Assembly (NCBI GenBank): GCA_003162595.1
Contig: PMNJ01000021.1
Span: 8,830-16,527 of the forward strand
From: Bacteroidales bacterium
Lineage (GTDB): Bacteria > Bacteroidota > Bacteroidia > Bacteroidales > VadinHA17
DNA length: 7,698 bases
Reading direction: 5' to 3'
Part shown: piece by piece, positions 1 to 7,608 of the stretch
Layout: every line of letters starts with the position of its first letter
How positions within the stretch are numbered: the first letter of the stretch is position 1
Notes under the pieces: model-generated
What the model was told of the DNA's origin: nothing
Database searches by the model: none
What the model saw: the letters and a program-made list of their open reading frames with translations, nothing else
Translations under genes and position numbers: made by a program

Positions 1-1
1 T

Positions 2-76
2 AAGTCTTTGACAATCGGATACGATGGGTATATCATCGGTTTCAAGATGGAAGATTTTCGAGGTCGACTCACTTAG
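2..76 (+). CDS. Possible C-terminal end of an upstream gene (partial)
   Basis: Frame 2 is open from the window edge to a TAG at 74-76 and would encode a 24-residue tail containing the stretch GYDGYIIGFKMEDFRGRLT. The mix of aromatic, glycine and charged residues looks like real protein, but 24 open codons are easily a chance event, and the same bases hold a strong promoter match (8-36). I do not recognise the family. It may be the end of a gene that lies mostly left of the window. Confidence 0.2.
   Translation, partial: KSLTIGYDGYIIGFKMEDFRGRLT
8..36 (+). promoter_or_regulatory. Candidate sigma70/sigmaA promoter
   Basis: A perfect -35 hexamer TTGACA (8-13) is followed by a 17-base spacer and TATCAT (31-36), which matches the consensus -10 at five of six positions. 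Transcription would start near 43, giving a leader of almost 390 bases before the first large gene. No comparably good promoter was found closer to that gene: TTGAAA at 383-388 with TCATTT at 406-411 is weak. The match could also be a chance hit inside the end of an upstream gene. Confidence 0.4.
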
Positions 77-106
77 AGTTGATATGGGGAATCCCGGTTA
101 GCATCT

Positions 107-238
107 CTAGTACTACTACGTTATGTTGCATTTGATAACATATGCCAACAAATATTCTTGCTTCGATGTCGCGGTCATGAAAGTTAAGAGGCAGAGCAGT
201 TCAAAGCTGACTTTTGGTACTTAACGCAGTAGTACTAG
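107..238. repeat. Imperfect 20-bp inverted repeat bounding a 132-bp segment
   Basis: The left arm at 107-126 and the right arm at 219-238 are reverse complements at 18 of 20 positions. The outer 17 bases, CTAGTACTACTACGTTA against CTAGTACTACTGCGTTA, differ once. The 92 bases between the arms hold no convincing gene, only short weak internal pairings. In RNA this would be a long stem closing a large loop in the operon leader. In DNA it could be the terminal repeats of a small non-autonomous element or a regulator-binding pair. The pairing is seen directly; the role is unknown. No flanking target-site duplication was evident. Confidence 0.6.
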
Positions 239-280
239 CACATTTTGAAATCATCAACCCCAAAACCACTCCCGAAAAAC

Positions 281-418
281 GTGACGAATTTAGAACAACC
301 TTTTGAAATATTGCGCACGGGACACAGAAGGCAAGGTGAAATTGGTGAAGATGTTGAAAGAATAAACAACATGGGGGAAACGTTGAAAAATGTCCCGGTT
401 TCCATTCATTTCATCTAA
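281..418 (+). CDS. Doubtful small ORF just upstream of and in frame with the helicase gene
   Basis: A frame with no stop runs from 239 to a TAA at 416-418; the best candidate start is GTG at 281 (TTG at 245 is an alternative). It would give 45 residues, including NLEQPFEILRTGHRRQGEIG and a charged helix-like EDVERINNMGETLKN. It is in the same frame as the large gene beginning at 431 and stops 12 bases before it. No ribosome binding site precedes either start, so it may be a chance open stretch, a remnant, or an unrecognised short gene. No family is recognised. Confidence 0.2.
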   Translation: MTNLEQPFEILRTGHRRQGEIGEDVERINNMGETLKNVPVSIHFI

Positions 419-421
419 CCT

Positions 422-427
422 GGAGAA
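422..427 (+). promoter_or_regulatory. Ribosome binding site of the PLD-SNF2 gene
   Basis: GGAGAA lies three bases before the ATG at 431 (GGAG five bases before it). It falls immediately after the in-frame TAA at 416-418, so translation of the large protein cannot begin further upstream, and ATG 431 is the natural start. Confidence 0.8.
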
Positions 428-430
428 AAG

Positions 431-3400
431 ATGCCAAAAGAAATAAATTTCATATTCGATAATTGGGAAGAAGAACTTCTAAACATTGCACATGAATGTC
501 TTGAATGTGCAATTGCATCTGCGTACATGAATTTAGAAGGGGTTGATTTCTTATCAAAAGTAGCAAACAGATTAGCGGATTTTGTCCGGTCAAATAATCA
601 GATCACTCACATCAAAATAGTATTGAGTAACCAATTTGCCCCCACCAAAGTTGAGCGACTGGAAGTGTTAAGGAGATTAATTCTACTTCCTATTATGGAC
701 GTCCGAATACATACCAAAGGAAGATTTCAACATCGTAAGAATTATATTTTCCGAACGAATGACGAAATAAGGGTTGTGGTAGGGTCTATAAATGTTACTT
801 CTGCTGGCCTATTTAGAAACCTTGAAATGGCAACCTACTCAACTCATGAGATAAATGACCCAAAAGCCGCGGAGGTAGTTGCCCACTTCGAGGAATTGTG
901 GTCAGATTCCGAGCCAATGAAAAGTTATATGGAGGTTGAAGAGATGTCAAACGACCCAGCTCTTTTCTCAGTTGGAGATAATGTCAAATATATTAGTACT
1001 GGTAAAGTGGGTACGATAAACAAAGTTATAGCCGGTTTGAGAAGTTATTCGTACCGAGTAATGATTGATGGGCAAATTCGGACCATCGCTGAGAGATTTT
1101 TAGAATTATTCGTTGATACTGAAGAAAACATAATTGACCAGTTTGCTGAAGGGAAGCTGGGAAATCACAATGATTTCAAGCTTTTTCACACATGGTTTCG
1201 GTTAGCCAGACCATTAGAAGGTAATTTATACAGTTATCTCGGAAGTAAAACCAAGTTTAACCCTTATCAATTCAAACCTCTGCTGAGATTTCTGTCTCCA
1301 AATTCAGACGAAAGACTTTTTATCGCGGATGAAGTGGGGGTAGGGAAGACCATTGAAACGGGAATTATATTGACTGAGCTTTTAGCAAGAAATAGGTTAG
1401 ATCTTAGAACGCCCATCCTTGTCGTGTGTCCTTATTCGCTTGGACCTAAATGGATTAAAGAAATGAAAAAACGCTTTAACTTAGATTTCCATTTACATGA
1501 TGGGAAATCATTGAAATTTACCCTAGAGACGACTTTACAAAACGGTATTTTCCCTAATAACTATTGCTTTGGAGTTGTTGGATTACAACTTATTCGTGGT
1601 GAAGAATATTTAAAGCTACTTAGAAAGTTAGATGCGAATAGAGAAATATCTGTTTTTGGAATGGTAGTCATAGATGAAGTTCATCATCTGAGAAATCCCG
1701 AAACTGACAATAACAAGTTAGGTCATCTGTTAAGCAACTTGACTGAAATGATGTTAATGTTATCTGCCACTCCGTTGAATCTTAGGAATGAGGACTTATA
1801 CAACCAAATGAATGTTCTGAATCCTGTCGCTTTCCCGGACCCCATGGCTTTTGAGACATTGCAGTCACCTGTCACTAAATTAAATAAGATAAGACAGCTT
1901 ATTGCAGAGAATGATCCAGAGAAAAAAGGGGAAATACTATTACAATTAGTTGAACTTAGGAAGGATCCCCTTGGAAAAATAATTTCTTCATCGCCGGCAG
2001 TTAGGGATTTCGTGGAAAGGCTGGATAGAGCGCTTCCTTTTACTACGGAAGAAGTAGTAAAATTCGAACGCTTATTTGTTTCTCTCAGCCCATTGTATCA
2101 GTCATTTACCCGTACTAGAAAACGTGAAGCTCTTCAGCATCAAGTTCAACGAGAAGTTTGGGAGTTGGCTATAAATCTTTCTGAGGCAGAAATGAATTTT
2201 CAACGCGACGTATTGAAAACCATTGAGGATCATTATTTGGCTAAAGGAGGAGATCCACGTGCTATATCGTTCATCACGAATACCCATCGTAGGATGGTCA
2301 GCAGTTGCATTCCAGCTATGGCTAAATATCTAGAATGGTGCGTAACTGAGAACCGCCTTTTGGAGAGTGAATCGAGCGGATCGGAAGAAACAGAGGATGA
2401 CAGCCAACTTAATACTACGCCTCTTGATCAAGATCTGAAAGAACGATTTATTGATCTCTTAAAGCAAACTGTTGAATTGGAAGAAACCGATAGCAAATAT
2501 GAGCAATTTCTACTAATGGTAAATAAAATATTGAAAAACCCAGAAACGCCTCAAGTGATTATTTTCTCGTTCTTCGTTCGGACCATCAAATATTTGAGGA
2601 GACGACTTGAAGATTCTGGGCTAACCGTTGGTGTAATTCATGGTGAAGTACCTCTACAATCAGAACCTGGTGAAATTGGGCGGTACGAGATAATGGAAGC
2701 ATTTGAGAGAGGTGAATATCAAGTGCTCCTTTCAAGTGAAGTTGGTGGCGAGGGTTTAGATTTTCAGTATTGTCATGCAATCGTGAATTATGACCTTCCA
2801 TATAACCCGATGAGAATAGAACAAAGGATTGGACGCATTGACCGTTTTGGCCAAGAGGCAGATAAGGTCATCGTTGCAAACCTTTTTATTCAAGGAACCG
2901 TTGATGAGGAAATATATGACCGGTTATATCGAAGACTCAGATTAGTAGAGGATGGGGTAGGAGCTTTTGAGCCAATATTAGGCAAGAGGCTTGCAGATAT
3001 ACAGACTGCAATTATTTCCGGCGGGTTAACTAGTGAGCAGAAGGAAATAATGTCTCAAAGGCTGGATGAAGCTATCATATCTGCCAAGACTGAGATGGAG
3101 GAGTTTGACAAACACCGGAATGAATTAATTAGCGATGATTATTTGGTTCAACCAATAAATAGCATCTCTAAACAAAACTTCATCAGTCCAGCAGATGCTA
3201 CCGAGCTTACGGCATTATGTTTGTCAGGATGGGAAGGTTGCCGTTTTTTATCCACTAAGGGCGGATGTGGAGACCTGGTTATTTCTGAAAAAGTAGTTAA
3301 TAAAATAGAGCATTTCTTACGTCGGCCAGGCAATGAAAGAGGATACGCCGAATTAGAGCTTTTGTTGTCTCCTAAATCGGTCACGAAAGTAGTCTTCGAT

Positions 3401-4081
3401 GGCAGCATTGCGGAAGAAAACAACGACCACTTGTTTTTACCCCCAACTGGTTACTGGACGCGGTTCCTAACGAACGAGCTGATCAGCCAAGGAAAGATAT
3501 CTAAAGTGTTTGGCTTTACCGTAGACACTTTCAACGCTGATGTCCCCAAAGGGGAATATATGGTGTTTTTGTTTGAGATCAGAATGGAAGGTATACGTAG
3601 AGAAATAGAATTTCTAGGAATTCCTGTCGATACCAGCAATGAATTAATTGTTCAAACGCAGTTTGAAACACTACCCCGTATGATGACGAAGGTCGTGGGT
3701 CAAACGGTTCGTACACCCGTACCGAACGTTGACGTAAATTTATTTTTGGAGAAAGCAAGGAATCATCTTGAGGAAATATTGGAAGAAAAACGTAGTGTTA
3801 TATCACAGGAGAACAGATATAAAGTTGAGAGTAGGATTGCAGCACTGACAAAGTCGAGCGAAACAAGAATCATGGGTCTTCAGGAACAGAAGTCAGCTCA
3901 TATCACGAATCGTCTTAAGGAGAGCAGAGAGCCGGATATTGACTATATAAGATTGACCGACGCTCGAATAGAAAAGGAGCAATCCCGGCTGAAATCTAAA
4001 ATAGACGATCTTCGGAAACATCAAGAATTATCGGTGGATTACAGCCTTGAAGCCATAGTTTATTTGGAGGTACTAAATTAA
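431..4081 (+). CDS. PLD-family nuclease fused to a SWI2/SNF2 (RapA-like) helicase
   Basis: This 1216-residue cytoplasmic protein is predicted to move on and cut DNA. An N-terminal phospholipase D-type domain (about 1-165) shows H101, K103, D111, then G118-S119 and N121, the HKD-nuclease signature with a three-residue longer gap between K and D than usual. Residues about 178-228 form a small beta-rich module, possibly SH3/Tudor-like as in RapA. The helicase follows: NPYQ (277-280), Walker A ADEVGVGKT (299-307), CPYSLGPKW (333-341), DEVHH (415-419), SATP (445-448), SSEVGGEGLDF (768-778) and QRIGRIDRFGQ (798-808). All motor motifs look intact. Between the lobes lies a long insert with an acidic run at 645-659. 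Residues about 1100-1205 are highly charged and probably coiled coil. No signal peptide or membrane segment is seen. Only one HKD motif is present, so such a nuclease would be expected to work as a dimer. A restriction or defence role is inferred from domains and the neighbouring ATPase gene; RapA-like transcription recycling is unlikely given the nuclease domain. Confidence 0.93.
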   Translation: MPKEINFIFDNWEEELLNIAHECLECAIASAYMNLEGVDFLSKVANRLADFVRSNNQITHIKIVLSNQFAPTKVERLEVLRRLILLPIMDVRIHTKGRFQHRKNYIFRTNDEIRVVVGSINVTSAGLFRNLEMATYSTHEINDPKAAEVVAHFEELWSDSEPMKSYMEVEEMSNDPALFSVGDNVKYISTGKVGTINKVIAGLRSYSYRVMIDGQIRTIAERFLELFVDTEENIIDQFAEGKLGNHNDFKLFHTWFRLARPLEGNLYSYLGSKTKFNPYQFKPLLRFLSPNSDERLFIADEVGVGKTIETGIILTELLARNRLDLRTPILVVCPYSLGPKWIKEMKKRFNLDFHLHDGKSLKFTLETTLQNGIFPNNYCFGVVGLQLIRGEEYLKLLRKLDANREISVFGMVVIDEVHHLRNPETDNNKLGHLLSNLTEMMLMLSATPLNLRNEDLYNQMNVLNPVAFPDPMAFETLQSPVTKLNKIRQLIAENDPEKKGEILLQLVELRKDPLGKIISSSPAVRDFVERLDRALPFTTEEVVKFERLFVSLSPLYQSFTRTRKREALQHQVQREVWELAINLSEAEMNFQRDVLKTIEDHYLAKGGDPRAISFITNTHRRMVSSCIPAMAKYLEWCVTENRLLESESSGSEETEDDSQLNTTPLDQDLKERFIDLLKQTVELEETDSKYEQFLLMVNKILKNPETPQVIIFSFFVRTIKYLRRRLEDSGLTVGVIHGEVPLQSEPGEIGRYEIMEAFERGEYQVLLSSEVGGEGLDFQYCHAIVNYDLPYNPMRIEQRIGRIDRFGQEADKVIVANLFIQGTVDEEIYDRLYRRLRLVEDGVGAFEPILGKRLADIQTAIISGGLTSEQKEIMSQRLDEAIISAKTEMEEFDKHRNELISDDYLVQPINSISKQNFISPADATELTALCLSGWEGCRFLSTKGGCGDLVISEKVVNKIEHFLRRPGNERGYAELELLLSPKSVTKVVFDGSIAEENNDHLFLPPTGYWTRFLTNELISQGKISKVFGFTVDTFNADVPKGEYMVFLFEIRMEGIRREIEFLGIPVDTSNELIVQTQFETLPRMMTKVVGQTVRTPVPNVDVNLFLEKARNHLEEILEEKRSVISQENRYKVESRIAALTKSSETRIMGLQEQKSAHITNRLKESREPDIDYIRLTDARIEKEQSRLKSKIDDLRKHQELSVDYSLEAIVYLEVLN
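4066..4071 (+). promoter_or_regulatory. Ribosome binding site of the GHKL ATPase gene, inside the end of gene 1
   Basis: GGAGGT lies within the last codons of the PLD-SNF2 gene, nine bases before the ATG at 4081. The upstream TAA and the downstream ATG share one base (TAATG at 4079-4083). This arrangement usually gives translational coupling, so the two proteins are probably made in a linked ratio. It fixes the start of the second gene. Confidence 0.85.
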
Positions 4082-7000
4082 TGAACCCCAAGGTTGACAT
4101 ACTTTTCGAAAAAATAAGGAACGAGAATTTATCAAAATATGGCACTGCCGTAGGTGTTTATGGCCCAGTGCTGTTAGCAAACTTATATCCAGATGGCGTT
4201 CATTTTATTTACGAACTACTTCAAAATGCTGAAGATGCATGTGAACGGGCAAAGCGGGCTGGAAATAAGAATAAATTTACATGTACTCTAGAACTATCTA
4301 AATACCAATTTACGATGAGACATAATGGTATTCTATTTGACGAGAGGGATATTAGTGGGATATGCGGTATCGTTGATGGGACTAAAACCGGGGATGAATC
4401 ACAGATTGGAAAATTCGGAATTGGATTTAAGTCTTGTTTTGCTTATACCAAATCCCCTCAAATATATAGCGGAGATTACTCATTCTCCATTAATAATTAT
4501 GTTCTGCCATCACTCATAGCACCAAAGGATAATCTCGAGAAAACAGATACTTTATTTGTCATACCCCTCGATGATATCATCACCAAGACAAATGGAAAAG
4601 TCTCCTTGGTCACCAAGGAAACTGCATACCAACAAATAAACAAGAAATTGAGAGAGTTAGGAGCCATAAGCCTCCTGTTTCTTAATAACATCGAACAGAT
4701 CGATTGGAGTGTTGACAATATCACTCATGGTGTATACCGACGAGATTCTAAGGATATTGGAGAACATACCAAAAAAGTACAGTTAACAACCAGCATAGAT
4801 AATACTGTGCAATCTACTCAATTTATAGTCTTTAACCGAACTTTTGGGACATCTCGAATGGAGAAAGTAGAAGTCGCTTTTCGTATTTCAAATACAAAAG
4901 AAAATCAAGAGAAAATATCTTCTATTTATGAGCCAAAGTTTGCCTCTTATTTCCTGACAAAAGAGCCTACTACTTTAGGATGCATAATCCAAGGACCCTT
5001 TTTAACCACTCCAGGAAGAGATTTAATTAACTTTGAAGATGATTGGAATCAAAAACTGATACTCGAAACGGCCATTCTTATTGCCGAAGCCATAACAAAA
5101 ATCAAAATAATGGGGTTACTTGATGTAAGTTTTCTTAATACCTTGCCGATAAACAAAGAAAAGTTGGCACTAAATCCCGCTATGATCCCAATCTATCACA
5201 AGACCCGAGAAATATTAAATTCAAAAGAAGCATTATTGCCAACAGCTGATGGTCATTTTGTTTCATCTCGGCAAGCGTTACTAGTAAGGGGCAAAGACCT
5301 TGTAGAACTGCTAACATCAACTCAGCTTCAACAATTGTTTGGCAGAACAACATGGCTTGATTCAGATATCACAAGGGATGTCAATCCCACCATCAGACAA
5401 TATTTGATGGAGGAGCTGGAAATTCCGGAGATAGAACCTGAAGAATTCGGAAAAAAATTAACTGAAGAATTTATGTCTAAACAAAGTGACGAATGGATCG
5501 TGAAATTATATACATTCCTTAACGGACAACCAGCCCTTTGGAGGGAAAGGAGGGGTAATTCCCCGGAAGGTGTCTTCCGTTCTAAGCCAATTATTAGACT
5601 ACACAACAATAAACATACAATACCTTTTAATAGTATTGGCAAGCCTCTCGCTTATATCCCGTATCCCGGCTCTACAATAAGTACTTTCCCGACAGTTAAA
5701 CAAAATTTAATAGATCAACCAGAAACTAAGCTGTTCCTTAGTAATCTTGGTTTGCGACTGCCGGATGTTGTAGATGTAATAATCAAAGAAATTTTGCCCA
5801 AATATGGATTACAAGGACAAGGTAAAACTATCACAGTCGATGAGAACAAACAAGATGTTACGCTCATTAGTACGTTTTTAAATATGGCGACCGGAGAGAG
5901 AAACGAAGAACTATTGGAGGAATTAAGAAATACCGAATTTTTGTTTGCTGAAAACTATGGAACTCCTAAAAAAGAATATCGAAAACCACCTGAAATCCAC
6001 ATTGGACCTCAATTTACAAAGAATAGCGAATTGGATGTTTACTTCAATGGAGATATTAATCAGTGGAAATTAGATTCAAGATACCTTGATATTGCTAATA
6101 TAGAAACCCTTGAAAGGTTGGGGTGTAAGTCACAAATATTTGTTCTTCGTAATCCTGCGGATTATTTTGGCTATGTAAAAATTCAAAATCAATATGGTTC
6201 ACATAGGCGTGGTTTAGATGGATTTGACCCAAACTGCCAAATAGAAGAGTTGGAGTACGTTCTAAAAAACATAACCGCAGAAAGGGCTGAAATAATATGG
6301 CGATTACTTAAAAAGAATGGTGACCTAATTCGAGGTATTGTTGAAATTTCGTCACGACAGGACTTTCTTAATGCCCGACAGGATCTGCTATTCTCCGAGA
6401 TGGGCACATTGCTATCAAAGTATGCTTGGATTCCATCTGCGAATACAGAAGGGAATATTGTTTTTAAGAGACCTTGCGACACTACTATTGTGGAATTACT
6501 ACCTACTTTTAACGCCAATAGTCAAGATTCGAAAAATATTGCCGATAAACTTAATTTTAAAACTGCACCTGAAGAAACTTATATTGGACAACTTTCAGAA
6601 GAAGACAAGACCATCTATTTAGCCATCCGAGGACTTACGCAACAAGATAAGGAGAAGGTTCTAGAATTATTACAAAACTTCAAGACTAATGTGCAAACCG
6701 AAGATCCCACCGTCGAGGAAATCGGTAATAGTTTAATGGAGTGCCTTGAAAAAACAGGAAAACTCGATGTTATTGGAGAACAAACAGAAACGGTATGGTC
6801 AGGATTATCACCTGAAGAGGAAATAGAGATCAGACAAAAATATGGTCAAAGCATTGCTCAAAACCTAAGAGAGATCAAAGTAAAATTTGGAATTGATCCA
6901 TCAAGGAAACCCACTGTTATGGGAATTATTGAACCAAAGGAATTCCTTCGTGCGGAATATAAAGGACATTGCCAAATATGCAATACTAAAATTGACTTGG

Positions 7001-7326
7001 GTACAAACAAAGAACCCTATTTTGAAATACTGCGTATATTCGAAATGCGCAATAAACACTGGTGGACGAATATGGAATTTAACGTTGTATGCTTGTGTCC
7101 TAATTGTCATGTCCGTGTTAAGTATGGAGCTAATGATCTTCGAAACATTTGGGTAATCGCTGAACAAATCACAAAAAATCAGGAAGCGCCCCAACAGGTA
7201 GAAGAAAGACGTGGAGATTATTATATTATAAGCATAAAAATAGCCAACACAGAACGGCAAATTTACTATTCTCCTGCCCATATGGCAAAGTTAGGCGCTA
7301 TTGTTAATAAAACAGTCAAATCTTAA
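4081..7326 (+). CDS. Sacsin/NO VEIN-like GHKL ATPase with C-terminal zinc HNH-like domain
   Basis: This 1081-residue cytoplasmic protein starts with a GHKL (Bergerat-fold) ATPase of the Hsp90/sacsin/MORC kind. ELLQNAEDA at 45-53 carries the expected catalytic E45 and magnesium-binding N49; RHNG at 80-83 stands where DxG is usual; IGKFGIGFKS at 109-118 is the glycine-rich lid. The middle has phrases typical of bacterial sacsin/NOV proteins: LLPTADGHF (385-393), KPIIRLHNN (502-510) followed by AYIP, and WIPSANTEG (783-791). Instead of the DUF3883 domain common at the end of this group, residues about 960-1017 hold CQIC (C964, C967) and CLCPNCH (C1004, C1006, C1009, H1010) followed by VRVKYG, a zinc-binding HNH-like fold. 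The central catalytic HH and the last His of HNH nucleases are not evident (FEILRIFE, VRVKYG), so it may bind rather than cut nucleic acid. The gene overlaps its helicase partner by one base. GHKL ATPases are known beside SNF2 proteins in predicted restriction systems; acting as an ATP-gated partner here is inference. Confidence 0.92.
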   Translation: MNPKVDILFEKIRNENLSKYGTAVGVYGPVLLANLYPDGVHFIYELLQNAEDACERAKRAGNKNKFTCTLELSKYQFTMRHNGILFDERDISGICGIVDGTKTGDESQIGKFGIGFKSCFAYTKSPQIYSGDYSFSINNYVLPSLIAPKDNLEKTDTLFVIPLDDIITKTNGKVSLVTKETAYQQINKKLRELGAISLLFLNNIEQIDWSVDNITHGVYRRDSKDIGEHTKKVQLTTSIDNTVQSTQFIVFNRTFGTSRMEKVEVAFRISNTKENQEKISSIYEPKFASYFLTKEPTTLGCIIQGPFLTTPGRDLINFEDDWNQKLILETAILIAEAITKIKIMGLLDVSFLNTLPINKEKLALNPAMIPIYHKTREILNSKEALLPTADGHFVSSRQALLVRGKDLVELLTSTQLQQLFGRTTWLDSDITRDVNPTIRQYLMEELEIPEIEPEEFGKKLTEEFMSKQSDEWIVKLYTFLNGQPALWRERRGNSPEGVFRSKPIIRLHNNKHTIPFNSIGKPLAYIPYPGSTISTFPTVKQNLIDQPETKLFLSNLGLRLPDVVDVIIKEILPKYGLQGQGKTITVDENKQDVTLISTFLNMATGERNEELLEELRNTEFLFAENYGTPKKEYRKPPEIHIGPQFTKNSELDVYFNGDINQWKLDSRYLDIANIETLERLGCKSQIFVLRNPADYFGYVKIQNQYGSHRRGLDGFDPNCQIEELEYVLKNITAERAEIIWRLLKKNGDLIRGIVEISSRQDFLNARQDLLFSEMGTLLSKYAWIPSANTEGNIVFKRPCDTTIVELLPTFNANSQDSKNIADKLNFKTAPEETYIGQLSEEDKTIYLAIRGLTQQDKEKVLELLQNFKTNVQTEDPTVEEIGNSLMECLEKTGKLDVIGEQTETVWSGLSPEEEIEIRQKYGQSIAQNLREIKVKFGIDPSRKPTVMGIIEPKEFLRAEYKGHCQICNTKIDLGTNKEPYFEILRIFEMRNKHWWTNMEFNVVCLCPNCHVRVKYGANDLRNIWVIAEQITKNQEAPQQVEERRGDYYIISIKIANTERQIYYSPAHMAKLGAIVNKTVKS

Positions 7327-7608
7327 AAAATAATATTGCGTTAGACGTGGAAAAGTTGAGTCAATACCTGACTTGTCAAAAGATCTATTTTGAGACCTTT
7401 GAAAAACCAAGAAATAATCAATCTGCGACTGCCAGTCTGATGGTGTTCTCTTCAATTGTCCTAATTAAAACTCCTTACCCGGCACGTCGAACACCAGGTG
7501 GTATGCCCGCCGCGGCAGGGTTTCTTCTCCAACTGACGCGGGCCATGACTTACCACCGAAACGGAGCCTCTGACTGTTTACAGATGGCTCTTCCCTTATC
7601 CCAGGAAA
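7327..7608. other. Gene-free interval with a sharp base-composition change
   Basis: The first half (7327 to about 7470) is AT-rich and has only weak hairpins, such as AGTCA-atacc-TGACT near 7358-7372 and GACT-gcc-AGTC near 7426-7436. Neither is followed by a T tract, so no terminator can be called after the operon. From about 7480 the sequence becomes clearly GC-rich (hand count 82 of 140 at 7481-7620 against 19 of 60 at 7321-7380). It includes the palindrome GCCGCGGC near 7510-7517. No supported gene is seen; the change marks a junction with DNA of different origin. Confidence 0.5.

Noticed and set aside
24..101. 25-codon open frame from ATG at 24
   Set aside because: No ribosome binding site, overlaps the promoter match and the alternative tail in another frame, and has no recognisable features.
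177..224. 15-codon open frame inside the inverted-repeat segment
   Set aside because: Too short, no binding site, no recognisable peptide.
2102..7281. Numerous shorter open frames overlapping the two large genes on both strands
   Set aside because: They are shadows of two long, motif-bearing genes; none has a recognisable motif.
7340..7346. GTTAGAC, a match to the integron attC/core-site pattern GTTRRRY
   Set aside because: No matching RYYYAAC partner or attC-like hairpin is found just upstream, so the seven-base match is probably chance.
7350..7375. Possible terminator hairpin after the operon
   Set aside because: The stem is only five pairs (AGTCA/TGACT) plus wobbles and is not followed by a T run.
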